From positions 1 to 26,125 of the forward strand of contig DYLE01000008.1 in the NCBI GenBank assembly GCA_020722245.1: DNA of 26,125 nt, written 5' to 3'. The notes below the pieces were generated by a model. The model was given only the letters and a program-made list of their open reading frames with translations. It was not told the DNA's origin and made no database searches. The position numbers and the translations under genes are program-made. The stretch is from Desulfonema limicola. Lineage in GTDB: Bacteria > Desulfobacterota > Desulfobacteria > Desulfobacterales > Desulfosalsimonadaceae. Positions 16,091 through 24,569 of the stretch are shown one piece after another; positions within the stretch are counted from its first letter, which is position 1; the number at the start of each line of letters is the position of its first letter.

Positions 16091-17341
16091 ATGAGGGATG
16101 TGGTGATTGTTTCCGCCTGCCGAACAGCCATCGGCGCTTTCGGCGGCACTTTAAAGGATTTAAACGCCGCCACCCTGGCCGGCGTGGTCATGAGGGAGGC
16201 GATTTTGCGGGCCGGCATCGATCCGGCCATCATTGATGACGTCCGGTTCGGCTGCTGCATGGAGCCCACGGACACCTTGAACGTGACCCGCGTGGCGGCC
16301 ATGCTGGCGGGCGTTCCCACGACGATACCCGCGGTGACCATCAACCGGGTCTGCATTTCAGGCATGGAATCCGTGATCTCCGGCATGGCCATGATCCAGG
16401 CCGGCATAGCCGAGGTGATCCTTGCCGGCGGGGTGGAGCATATGTCCGGGGTCCCCTATGTGGTGCCCAAGGCGAGATGGGGATGCCGGCTTCTGGATGA
16501 TCTGTTCGTGGACGCGCTGATCCATGCCCTTCACTGCGGCTCTCATGTGATTCCGCATCCGGAGGACGGCCCGGTGGATGCGACAAAGCCGCCGCTTTCT
16601 AATTTTGTGGGAAAGCCTTACATCATGGGGCATACCGCGGAGTTTATCGCCCAGATGCACAACATCAGCCGGGAGGAGATGGACGAGGGGGCCTTAAGAA
16701 GCCATAACAACGCGGAACGGGCCACCAGGGAAGGGGATTTTGCCGACGAGATCATCGCGGTGCCGGTTCCCCGTCGAAAGCAGGAACCCCTCCTGTTTGA
16801 TAAGGATGAGCATTTCCGGCCGGGACTGACCATGGAAGACTTAAAAAAACTCCCGCCGGCCTTTATTCCGAAAACCGGCAAGGTGACCGCGGGCAACTCC
16901 AGCGGCATCAATGACGGCGCAGCGGCCATTGTGATCATGTCCGCGGAAAAAGCCAGGGAATTGGGCCTTTCGCCCCTGGCCCGGATCCGGGCGACCGGAA
17001 AGGGCGCATGCCATCCCTCGGTCATGGGGCTGTCGCCGGTCCCCGCGGTGAGGGACCTGTTGAAAAGAAGCTCACTTTCGCTTGCGGATTTTGAACTGAT
17101 TGAACTCAACGAGGCCTTTGCCGCCCAGTATCTCGGGTGTGAAAAGGAGCTTTCCCTAAACCGGGAGATCACCAATGTGAACGGTTCGGGGATCGGGCTG
17201 GGGCATCCGGTGGGATGCACAGGCGCGCGGATCATGGTTTCTCTGATCTACGCCATGAAAAAGCGGGGAAAGACCCTGGGCCTGGCCACCCTGTGCGGCG
17301 GCGGCGGGGTCTCCATGGCCACGGCGCTTGAGATGGTTTAG
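16091..17341 (+). CDS. thiolase (acetyl-CoA C-acyltransferase)
   Basis: This 416-residue thiolase cleaves 3-ketoacyl-CoA with CoA, or condenses two acyl-CoAs. The nucleophile is Cys88 in NRVCISGMES. The C-terminal motifs are ELNEAFAAQ, GSGIGLGHPVGCTGARI with the catalytic His, and LCGGGGV with the second Cys. Residues 145-185, carrying RWGCRLLDD and PHPEDG, are somewhat divergent from biosynthetic thiolases. AGGAGG lies 6 bases before ATG. It is transcribed alone, divergent from the helicase and convergent with the methyltransferase. It is likely part of the acyl-CoA island even though it lies on the other strand. No TetR-type palindrome like that at 25853 is seen before it. Confidence 0.95.
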   Translation: MRDVVIVSACRTAIGAFGGTLKDLNAATLAGVVMREAILRAGIDPAIIDDVRFGCCMEPTDTLNVTRVAAMLAGVPTTIPAVTINRVCISGMESVISGMAMIQAGIAEVILAGGVEHMSGVPYVVPKARWGCRLLDDLFVDALIHALHCGSHVIPHPEDGPVDATKPPLSNFVGKPYIMGHTAEFIAQMHNISREEMDEGALRSHNNAERATREGDFADEIIAVPVPRRKQEPLLFDKDEHFRPGLTMEDLKKLPPAFIPKTGKVTAGNSSGINDGAAAIVIMSAEKARELGLSPLARIRATGKGACHPSVMGLSPVPAVRDLLKRSSLSLADFELIELNEAFAAQYLGCEKELSLNREITNVNGSGIGLGHPVGCTGARIMVSLIYAMKKRGKTLGLATLCGGGGVSMATALEMV

Positions 17342-17383
17342 CAAAGGCCTCAAAACCCTCGGGCGGGCGGATGTTCTGAAGGA

Positions 17384-18304
17384 TCAGAGGATGTGCCCGT
17401 CCGTCCGGTTTTTGATCAGTCGGAAATGGGCGAAATAGGACCCGGGCATCTGCATGGGGGAGCCGTCCGGATGGGTGAAATACCTCTTCGCCTGATCCCC
17501 GAGAGATAGGTTTTCCAGCAGCGCGTACCCGAACCTTGAAACCGTTTCGGGAAAACTTACCGGGTCAAACATCGATACCATGACCTCGCCCCGGCGGGAG
17601 GTGAAGCGTTTTAGTTTTTTAGCCATTTTTAACTCCGGGGCGGCCCAGTATGCTTCGGAAACCGCGTAATCCAAAACGATCTCGGAACCGGGGTGGGCCA
17701 GGCCCGCGATGGATTCCAGGGTGGTATACACCGCCTGCTCCGAAAGGTAATGGACCGTGCCGAGCCAGGAGAAAAAGGCCGGGCGGCTGCGGTCAAACGA
17801 GGATGCAGCAAGCGCCGCCCCCACGGTTTTCTTTTCAAAATCCACCGGAATAAAATAATGTCTTGGCGGCAGGTTCAGACTCAATTGTTTTAGACGAACC
17901 TGCTTGGCGCGCTGGCTTGCCGGGTGATCCAGTTCGTAAATATCCATGGCCCGAGCCAGGTCGGGCCTGCGCAGGGCGAATGCGTCCAGCCCCGCGCCGA
18001 TGATGACATACTGATCCGTTCCCGCGGAAACGGCTTTTTCCAGCTGATCCTCCGCGTAGCGCGCCCTGGCCAGGACCTGACGCCGGATCGGGTTGAGGGC
18101 CGGGTAGATGAGTTTGGTTCCGAGAAGGTAGCAGAGGCGGCTTTTGCTGATCATCCTCCAGACCGGCGTTGTCAGCTTTTCCGCAAAGGGATCGGCAAAC
18201 ACCACGGGGGATTCAAAGGCAAGATGCATGACCCGGACCACCGCGGCCATTTCCGCGGTCCGGCTTCCTTGTTTTTTCTTTCGACCGATCACCAGCCGGT
18301 TCAC
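17384..18304 (-). CDS. SAM-dependent methyltransferase, leucine carboxyl methyltransferase (LCM/PPM1) type
   Basis: This class I methyltransferase of about 306 residues belongs to the LCM/putative O-methyltransferase family. Supporting motifs are SRTAEMAA at the start, VFADPFAEKL, the SAM loop YVIIGAGLDAFALR, YELDHPASQRAKQ and FSWLGTVHYLSE. The open frame runs to 18589, but its first 95 codons overlap the upstream dehydrogenase and do not resemble the family. GTG 18304 (or GTG 18292) just after the dehydrogenase TAA at 18325 is the likely start, with GGGGAT upstream. Such enzymes methylate carboxyl or hydroxyl groups of small molecules. Its place at the end of a catabolic operon is unusual; the substrate is unknown. 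The exact start is uncertain. Confidence 0.82.
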   Translation of the reverse strand: MNRLVIGRKKKQGSRTAEMAAVVRVMHLAFESPVVFADPFAEKLTTPVWRMISKSRLCYLLGTKLIYPALNPIRRQVLARARYAEDQLEKAVSAGTDQYVIIGAGLDAFALRRPDLARAMDIYELDHPASQRAKQVRLKQLSLNLPPRHYFIPVDFEKKTVGAALAASSFDRSRPAFFSWLGTVHYLSEQAVYTTLESIAGLAHPGSEIVLDYAVSEAYWAAPELKMAKKLKRFTSRRGEVMVSMFDPVSFPETVSRFGYALLENLSLGDQAKRYFTHPDGSPMQMPGSYFAHFRLIKNRTDGHIL

Positions 18305-18324
18305 CCCGATGCGGATCCCCGCCC

Positions 18325-19440
18325 TTACCGCATCATGGCCTCGATGAATTTTATTTTTTTCATCCGCGCGATTCCCAGCAGGGACTGGACCTGGGCCGCG
18401 TCCCGGAACCGCTTTTCCTGGCCGAAGTCCTTCATGTACCCCACCCCGCCGAGAAGCTGGATCCCGTCGGTGGTCAGACCGCAGGCGGCCGCGCAGACCC
18501 ATAGGTTTGCAGCCCGGGCGCAGGGCTCCCACCCCTTTTCCCGGCGGTCTGCGGACAGGCAGGCCCTTGAAATCATCATTTCGGCGCATTTCACGCGAAG
18601 GGCCATATCCGCCAGGATCATCTTCATCTCCGACCAGTTGATGATCTTTCGGCCGCCCTGCTCCCTGGCCTTGCAGTAGTCAAAGGCCTCTTTAAACGAG
18701 CCCTTCATGATCCCCGCGGCCATGGCCGCTGCCGCCAGGTGCATTTGATCCGCCATGGCATTAAAGTACCGATCCCCTCCGCCTTCAGCGCCCACAAGCG
18801 TTGCGTTTACCTTTTGAAGCGTGATGTCCACGGCCGGGCAGGCATGAAGCCCCAGGCTCAACACCGGCTGGCTTTTTTGAATCCCCGGATGCGAAAGATC
18901 AGTTAAGAAAAACGAATAACCGGGTTTCCCCTCAATCCGGGCCGGGATCAGGGCCTTGGCCGCGATCCCGCCGAGCACCAGGTATTCGACGCTTCCGGAA
19001 AGAAGGTGGCCGCCGCTGTTTTTGTAAGCCGTGACCGCAGGCTCAACCTCCCCGGGGTTGTTAAACGAGGGAAAGGCGATGAGGGATGTTTTGGCCGTGT
19101 CCGCTGCGGTTGGTTTGAGCAGGGATTCCGCACCGGCCGAAAGAAGGACCTGCTGGGATGCGGCATGGGTGAAGATAATCCCCCCCAGGCTGGCGTCCTC
19201 CTGGCAGAGGTTGTATAGAATGACGCACAGCGATTGAATCCCGCGGCCCATGCCGCCTTGCGCCTCGGGAAGCATCAGGTTAAAAAAATCAAGCGAATAG
19301 GCCTTTTCCAGCACGGCGTCAAAAAACGGGCCGAAGGGGTATTTATCGTTTTCCTCCCTGGCCGGGCGCAGCTCTTTTTTGGCGAACTCGGCCGACGCCC
19401 GATCCAGCAGCCTCAGTTCCTTGTCCTGTCCTGGAATCAC
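18325..19440 (-). CDS. acyl-CoA dehydrogenase-like subunit lacking the catalytic Glu
   Basis: This 371-residue protein has the acyl-CoA dehydrogenase fold: N-terminal helices, middle barrel (SGSVEYLVLGG around residues 150-160), and C-terminal helices with LLGGVGYMKDFGQEKRFRDA. In active members that last segment leads to IYEGT with the catalytic Glu. Here the aligned residues are SLLG, so Glu becomes Leu. It lies directly after a dehydrogenase that keeps the Glu. In mycobacterial sterol degradation such adjacent pairs form heterotetramers, with one subunit lacking the base. The same arrangement is inferred here. Start is GTG 19440, with AAGGAGAA 5-6 bases upstream, 30 bases after the previous gene. 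Confidence 0.87.
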   Translation of the reverse strand: MIPGQDKELRLLDRASAEFAKKELRPAREENDKYPFGPFFDAVLEKAYSLDFFNLMLPEAQGGMGRGIQSLCVILYNLCQEDASLGGIIFTHAASQQVLLSAGAESLLKPTAADTAKTSLIAFPSFNNPGEVEPAVTAYKNSGGHLLSGSVEYLVLGGIAAKALIPARIEGKPGYSFFLTDLSHPGIQKSQPVLSLGLHACPAVDITLQKVNATLVGAEGGGDRYFNAMADQMHLAAAAMAAGIMKGSFKEAFDYCKAREQGGRKIINWSEMKMILADMALRVKCAEMMISRACLSADRREKGWEPCARAANLWVCAAACGLTTDGIQLLGGVGYMKDFGQEKRFRDAAQVQSLLGIARMKKIKFIEAMMR

Positions 19441-19470
19441 GGGTTTCTCCTTATTTATAATTTATAAAGG

Positions 19471-20973
19471 TTATTCGTCAAATACCACCGCCTGCGGGTA
19501 ATCGGGCGCGATGAGGCAGTTAAACAGGTTGAGCCGGTTCAACTGGTTGGTCCCTTCATAGATCTGAAGCAGCTTGGCGTCCCTTAAGATTTTTTCCACC
19601 CGGCGGTCCTGGCGCAGCCCGGCCTGCCCCATCATCTCCAACGCCAGATGGCAGTTTTTGATTCCCAGATCGGTGGCGGCAAACTTTGCCAGCGAACCCC
19701 AGCCGGAGGTGCGCAGTATCTCGGCATCGGTCTGGCCGTCCATCTGCATTTTCCGGTAGATGCGCGTCATGGCCGGTTTTTCCATCAGGCTCGAAAACAT
19801 TTTTCTCAGCCATCCGGCCGGCGTCAGCTTGTAATAGTAGTACATGGGTTTTTTCTGAAGCTCCCGAAAGGAGCCGTAAAGCCCGTTGGCATAATTGCTC
19901 TCGATGTAGGAGAGCCTGGACAGGGCGTAATTCTTATACATCTCGGCCAGCAGGCACTGGGCCCATTCGTGGTTGATCAGCAGTTTATCCTCCACCCTTG
20001 TTTGGGACGCGAACGCCAGCGCCTCCTCAAACGCCCCCCGGGCCGCGCCGGCTGCAAAAGCCGCCACCCCGGCCCGGGTCCCGGCGGTCACGTAATGGAT
20101 CATCTGCATGGCGCTTTCGCGCACCGGCCGTTTAAATCCTGACATCTGATCCGCATCGATTAGAACCAGCTCATCCGGCACAAAACAGTCCTTGAAGATC
20201 AGCTCGCTGGCCGGACACCCCTTTTGCCCCATCTTGCGCTCCTTCCGGCCGAAGGAGAACCCCGGGGTGCCGGTTTTGACCGCAAGGGAGACGGTGGTTT
20301 CAGACGGCTTTTTCAAATCCGCATACGCGATGACGATATGCCACTTGGACAGATGGCCGTTTGAAATAAAAATCTTTGTTCCGTTGAGTTTATAGCCGCC
20401 GGCGACCCTTTCGGCATGGCAGGTGATGTTTCCCCTGTCCGCCAGCTCGATCTCCTCCACGTCGGTGCCGGCGCCCGGCTCGGTGATGGCCAGAGAAATC
20501 AGACAGGGGGTCCGGCTGGCTTCCCCGTCAACCACGTCCGCGCAGAGCCGTTTCATTATTTTCATGTTCCATGCGGCGGAAAGCGAAGCCAGGCCGAGGT
20601 AGTGCACCCCGATCAGGTTGGCCATGGCCAGGCAGGCCGATCCGATTTCCTCCATGAAATAGGACAAGGACGGCATGCTGTACCCCTTGCCGCCGAATAT
20701 TTTCGGAATCCACATGGTGTAGAAGCCCCATTCGTTGGCTTTTTCAACAAAGTCCCAGGGCAGAAAACCCGGGTTTTCCTGCATCTTCCGGTCCAGCTCA
20801 AGGGCGTAGGGCCTGACCACGGAATGGTTGAATTTCCGGGCGATGGCGACCACCCGGCGGATCTCCTTGACCATCGCCTTGGGCAGCCTGGGCGCGGCCA
20901 TCAGGCTTAAAAACATGTCGTCAAACCGGGGCGGGGTGTTTAGATGGGTTTTGATTTCCCGTCTTGAAATCAT
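19471..20973 (-). CDS. acyl-CoA dehydrogenase with intact catalytic Glu
   Basis: This 500-residue FAD enzyme introduces an alpha,beta double bond in an acyl-CoA. FAD/substrate motifs SLAITEPGAGTD (near 165-176) and GYKLNGTKIFISNG are intact. The C-terminal LQIYEGTNQLNRL contains the catalytic Glu and the conserved EGT. It is longer than the usual 380-400 residues, with extra length at the N-terminus (first about 40) and in a basic/aromatic stretch around 365-415 (KKPMYYYYKLTPAGWLRKMF). That insert could be a docking or membrane-contact surface. GGAG precedes ATG 20973 at normal spacing. It is followed by the Glu-less paralogue and preceded by the ligase, 26 bases away. Confidence 0.95.
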   Translation of the reverse strand: MISRREIKTHLNTPPRFDDMFLSLMAAPRLPKAMVKEIRRVVAIARKFNHSVVRPYALELDRKMQENPGFLPWDFVEKANEWGFYTMWIPKIFGGKGYSMPSLSYFMEEIGSACLAMANLIGVHYLGLASLSAAWNMKIMKRLCADVVDGEASRTPCLISLAITEPGAGTDVEEIELADRGNITCHAERVAGGYKLNGTKIFISNGHLSKWHIVIAYADLKKPSETTVSLAVKTGTPGFSFGRKERKMGQKGCPASELIFKDCFVPDELVLIDADQMSGFKRPVRESAMQMIHYVTAGTRAGVAAFAAGAARGAFEEALAFASQTRVEDKLLINHEWAQCLLAEMYKNYALSRLSYIESNYANGLYGSFRELQKKPMYYYYKLTPAGWLRKMFSSLMEKPAMTRIYRKMQMDGQTDAEILRTSGWGSLAKFAATDLGIKNCHLALEMMGQAGLRQDRRVEKILRDAKLLQIYEGTNQLNRLNLFNCLIAPDYPQAVVFDE

Positions 20974-20999
20974 CGGTGCTCTCCTTGTTGAAAAACAGG

Positions 21000-23138
21000 T
21001 TACCGCCTGCGCTGAGCGTCATCGGTGTCCTCGGTGATCCCTTCCTGCTCAAGCACCCGCTTGATGATGCGGTGGGAGGTGGTCTTGGGAAAATCCGAAA
21101 CAAACCGGATGTAGCGGGGAACGGCATATTTGGCCAGGCGCTCGGCCAGGAAATTCCGGATCTCATCGGCGGTCACGGATTTGCCCTCGACCGTTTTGAT
21201 GGCGGCCATGATTTCATCCTCGCTCATTTCGGACGGAACCGCGTAAACCGCCACGTCCTCCACGGCCGGATGCCCCATGATGGCATGCTCCACCTCATAG
21301 GCGGAGACGTTTTCGCCCCCTTTCCGCATGGATTCGGTGTTGCGGCCCACAAAGTAGACAAACCCGTTTTCATCCTGCCGCACCAGGTCTCCGGTATACA
21401 GCCAGCCGGCTCTTATTTTTTCATCCGAGGCCTTCTCGTTTTTGTAGTATTCCACCACACGCCGGCCTTCCCTGACCGCAAAGGCCAGCTCTCCGGGGAC
21501 CCCGACCGGGACCGGCCGGTCGTTTTCATCGACGATTTTAATGGATTTCGGGCTGGTCGGTTTTCCCATGGAACCGACCGGGCCGGTTTGCAGGTTCATG
21601 AGCCCTTTGCCGCCGCCGTCCACCGCCCCATACCCCTCATAGAGCTTTAACCCAAAGCGCCTTTCAAACGGCTCCCACATCTCCGCGGGGCAGGCCGCGG
21701 AAAAGACGAAACGGACCTCATTTTTCAGGTCGGTCTCCTTTTCCGGCTGCTTCATCAGGATCGGAATAATGGAGCCGATGGTGTTGAACACGGTGGCATG
21801 ACAGGCGCGCACCTCGTCCCAGAACCGGCTGGCTGAAAACTTCCGCGAAAGCGCCATGGCGGCGCCTCGCGCCAGGGTCATGGAGGTGGTGATGAACAGG
21901 GCGTTGCCGTGGCACAGGGGAAGACAGGTATAATAGACATCGTTTTTTTCCAACAGGACATAGGCGAAAAACATGAGGCGTTTGACCGAGGACGACCGGT
22001 AGCGGTAAACCACCCCCTTGGGCGGGCCAGTGGTTCCGGAGGTGTAGATGATCAGGCAGATGTCATCGGGATTGTAACCGACCCCAGGGTTGTCGGGCGG
22101 CAGGGCGTAGGCGGCGGAAAGCAGAATCATCTCCCCGGGCAGGTCAATGCCTTCCGCCTCTTTTTCCACATCATCCACGATAACGGTTTTCACACGCTCC
22201 AGCCGGCCATGTACCGCCCTGAGGGAGCCCAGCAGCTCCGCGTCCACCGCCAGGTATTCCATGTCGCTGTGGTTGATCAGATACGCCAGGCCGTCGCCCT
22301 TGAGCTCCGGGTTGATGGGCACCAGGTACATGCCGATCTTCTGGGCGCCGAAAAAAAGGTCCAGAACCCGCGGGGAGTTTCGCATAAAAATCCCGAGCCC
22401 CTTTCCCCTGCCCCCGCCGTGCTTTAGAAGCAGGCCGGCGACCCGGTTGGCGTTTTCATCCATCTCCCGGTAGGTATAGGTTTCATCCCGGTAAAGCAGA
22501 AACCGCTTGGACGGCATCTGTTTGGCCCGGGCCTCCAGAAGCTCGGCCCAGGAGATATCGGCGGTGGTTCCTTTTCGCCGGGCCGCGATGGTTTTAAAAA
22601 ACCATCCCTGGCGGATGTCCTCAAGGGTCAACCGCGCCAGGGCGCCGGCGGCCCTTTTCAGAAGCCTAAACTGCTGGCGTTTCTGCTCCCAAGTTGGGCG
22701 CTTTCCGGTTTTTTCAGCACCCCCAGGCTGTGTCGGAGATCCGGATTCTTTTTTTTCAGAAAAATACTCCGGCGGCAGATCATCCGCCGTATAGCATTTG
22801 GGATAGGTCAGGGTCGGGGTCTGGGTCAGGCGCTTGTAAAAGTATCCCGGATTGAACTGACGGGTTATGTGAATGGCGTTTTCCGGGCAGGCCGCCGCGC
22901 AGCATCCGCAGGCCACGCAGTTGGTGATCCCCGGGAGCACGGAGGAAAGCCTGGGCAGCCCGTTTCGCCATGCGTCCGGACCGGTTTCCCGGGTGATCGA
23001 CCGGGCCGGGCAGATGAAACAGCAGATGCCGCAGCGCTTGCAGGCCTCGTCGTCAAAGCTGAGCAGGCCGGTGGTCATCTCCGCCGGGTTGTTGTAATCC
23101 GGTATCCGGGTCCATCGTTTGAATTGGATGTGTTCCAT
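21000..23138 (-). CDS. acyl-CoA ligase with N-terminal 2[4Fe-4S] ferredoxin domain
   Basis: This 712-residue fusion has a bacterial ferredoxin domain at residues 28-95: Cys33-x2-Cys36-x2-Cys39-x3-Cys43-Pro and Cys74-x2-Cys77-x2-Cys80-x3-Cys84-Pro, enough for two [4Fe-4S] clusters. A polar linker (115-190) follows. The rest is an AMP-forming acyl-CoA synthetase: IIYTSGTTGPPKG, LYEGYGAVDGG, YTGDLVRQDENG, and a segment like FATP/bile-acid/crotonobetaine ligases (FSASRFWDEV..ATVFNTIG). The A10 motif reads FPKTTSHRIIKR, with His-Arg where Gly-Lys is usual. The frame runs to 23318, but ATG 23138 fits the homology and has GGGGG upstream. The nitroreductase stop is one base away, implying coupling. 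Confidence 0.93.
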   Translation of the reverse strand: MEHIQFKRWTRIPDYNNPAEMTTGLLSFDDEACKRCGICCFICPARSITRETGPDAWRNGLPRLSSVLPGITNCVACGCCAAACPENAIHITRQFNPGYFYKRLTQTPTLTYPKCYTADDLPPEYFSEKKESGSPTQPGGAEKTGKRPTWEQKRQQFRLLKRAAGALARLTLEDIRQGWFFKTIAARRKGTTADISWAELLEARAKQMPSKRFLLYRDETYTYREMDENANRVAGLLLKHGGGRGKGLGIFMRNSPRVLDLFFGAQKIGMYLVPINPELKGDGLAYLINHSDMEYLAVDAELLGSLRAVHGRLERVKTVIVDDVEKEAEGIDLPGEMILLSAAYALPPDNPGVGYNPDDICLIIYTSGTTGPPKGVVYRYRSSSVKRLMFFAYVLLEKNDVYYTCLPLCHGNALFITTSMTLARGAAMALSRKFSASRFWDEVRACHATVFNTIGSIIPILMKQPEKETDLKNEVRFVFSAACPAEMWEPFERRFGLKLYEGYGAVDGGGKGLMNLQTGPVGSMGKPTSPKSIKIVDENDRPVPVGVPGELAFAVREGRRVVEYYKNEKASDEKIRAGWLYTGDLVRQDENGFVYFVGRNTESMRKGGENVSAYEVEHAIMGHPAVEDVAVYAVPSEMSEDEIMAAIKTVEGKSVTADEIRNFLAERLAKYAVPRYIRFVSDFPKTTSHRIIKRVLEQEGITEDTDDAQRRR

Positions 23139-23139
23139 G

Positions 23140-23877
23140 TTATTCCCCCTGTCTTTCAATCCGGGGAGGGTCCTGCATCCCTCCCTCATACCATTCCACC
23201 AGCTGAACCTCCCGCTGCACCCAGCCGTCGGATTCCACCCTGGGCCAGCCCAGGGCCAGGCAGTTGTTGAGCTGGTAAGGGTATTTGACGTTGAAAAATT
23301 TTTTCCATTTCGGATCATACATGAGCAGCTTGATCAGGCCGATCCAGCAGGTGGCGGCCCCCATGCTGTGGGCGGCCAGCACCATGTTCTGGCCGCAGAT
23401 GCCGATGTTGGTCTGGGGGGAGGAGACCGAACGCCGGTCTTCTAAAAGCAGAATAAGGGTGGGCGCCGCATGAAACACCGGGGCGCGCTCCTCGGCGATC
23501 TCCTTTAAAAGCCCGAAGGGAACCGGATGGAGCTCGTTTTTCTGCAGCCGGATGAAAAATTTTGAAACCGGTTTTAAAAAGATCTTTCGAAACCGGCTTC
23601 GGGTATAATCTAAAACAAACATCAGGCGCTTGCAGATGCGGACGGCGTCTTTCTCCATCTGCTCCAGGATTTCCGGGCTTTTGACCACGGCAAACCGCCA
23701 GGGCTGGGAATTGCCCGCTGAAGGCGCAAACCGGCCCGCCTCCAGAATCCGCCGGATCATGAAATCGGGCAGCGGCTCCTTCTTAAACGCCCGGGTGCTG
23801 CGGCGGGCAAGGATCACCTCCTCCACCGGGGTCCACCGGTCAAGGCCTTCGATTTTTTTGGCCAGATTGGTTGTCAT
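23140..23877 (-). CDS. nitroreductase-family flavoprotein
   Basis: This 245-residue FMN oxidoreductase of the nitroreductase superfamily has the N-terminal phosphate-binding motif ARRSTRAFKKEPL and RFAPSAGNSQPWRF. The late helix NIGICGQNMVLAAHSMG is the dimer/FMN region, and LALGWPRVE matches the terminal GYP-type turn. A basic stretch at about 85-110 (RSRFRKIFLKPVSKFFIRLQK) is an unusual insertion. Members reduce nitro groups, quinones, enones or flavins. Placed before the ferredoxin-ligase with one base between stop and start, it probably exchanges electrons with that protein or reduces an unsaturated CoA intermediate. Both are inference. GGAG precedes ATG 23877 well. Confidence 0.9.
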   Translation of the reverse strand: MTTNLAKKIEGLDRWTPVEEVILARRSTRAFKKEPLPDFMIRRILEAGRFAPSAGNSQPWRFAVVKSPEILEQMEKDAVRICKRLMFVLDYTRSRFRKIFLKPVSKFFIRLQKNELHPVPFGLLKEIAEERAPVFHAAPTLILLLEDRRSVSSPQTNIGICGQNMVLAAHSMGAATCWIGLIKLLMYDPKWKKFFNVKYPYQLNNCLALGWPRVESDGWVQREVQLVEWYEGGMQDPPRIERQGE

Positions 23878-23931
23878 GGGGTCTCCTTTTATCTCTTGCT
23901 GACTTCAGGCACTTGAAACTTTAGCTCACTT

Positions 23932-24549
23932 TCAACTGTTTTTGGGCTCGGCCATATAAACGGCCTCGAAGGATTGAAGTGATTTTTTAATGTTTTCAAT
24001 ACCATAATCGCTCAGACGGCCGGTGACGGCCAGGGTGGAGATGAGCATGACGCTGCCGAGCAGCGCCCAGGCGATGTTGCCGGGATCAAACCGGCTGTTG
24101 AAAAACCCCCGCCGGGCGTCCTCCATGATGTTTTGTTTGTTGAATTCATAGATGGCCGTGAGGCACTCCATCCCCTTTTTTTGAATGTCCTTGTCGATGG
24201 AGAAGACGGACTTTAAGAGGCATGAGAACATTTCGACGTCCGGATGCAGAATCCGTTCAAGATACTGAGCGTTTACGGCCTTTACAATGCTTTGATTTCT
24301 GTTTTTTTCCTCAAACACCGGGTTGGAGCGGTATATTCCCAAACGGTATCGAATGAGATAATCCAGGGTGGCGAGATGAAGGGCCTTTTTGCTTTTAAAG
24401 TGGGTGTAGATCAGGGCCTGATTGACGCCGGCTTCCTTGGCGATCAGGGCGGTGGTGGCGCGTTCGTAGTTTAAACGCGCCACCACCTTGATATTGGCGT
24501 TGATGATGGATTGACGGCGGTCCTGGCCGGTCATCCGTTTTCTGGCCAT
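23932..24549 (-). CDS. TetR-family transcriptional regulator
   Basis: This 205-residue one-component repressor has an N-terminal helix-turn-helix (residues about 12-58), with TTALIAKEAGVNQALIYTHF as the recognition unit and FKSKKAL at its end. The C-terminal ligand domain is helical and poorly conserved, as usual. Its place inside an acyl-CoA operon fits FadR/PsrA-type members that release DNA on binding acyl-CoA; the ligand here is inferred. GGAG stands before ATG 24549. It is the second gene of the minus-strand run, 20 bases after the thiolase stop. The 18-bp palindrome upstream of the first gene is the natural autoregulatory target. Confidence 0.92.
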   Translation of the reverse strand: MARKRMTGQDRRQSIINANIKVVARLNYERATTALIAKEAGVNQALIYTHFKSKKALHLATLDYLIRYRLGIYRSNPVFEEKNRNQSIVKAVNAQYLERILHPDVEMFSCLLKSVFSIDKDIQKKGMECLTAIYEFNKQNIMEDARRGFFNSRFDPGNIAWALLGSVMLISTLAVTGRLSDYGIENIKKSLQSFEAVYMAEPKNS

Positions 24550-24569
24550 ATTTTGCTCCGATGTTTCGG

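Noticed and set aside
18305..18589. 95-codon N-terminal extension of the methyltransferase
   Set aside because: It overlaps the dehydrogenase coding region, is Arg/Gly/Pro-rich and does not match the methyltransferase family.
23139..23318. 60-codon N-terminal extension of the ferredoxin-ligase
   Set aside because: It lies inside the nitroreductase gene; ATG 23138 with GGGGG upstream begins at the homologous part.
23913..23935. Inverted repeat TTGAAA / TTTCAA between TetR and nitroreductase genes, considered as a second operator
   Set aside because: Arms are only 6 bp with an 11-base centre, differ from the 25853 palindrome, and overlap the TetR stop codon.
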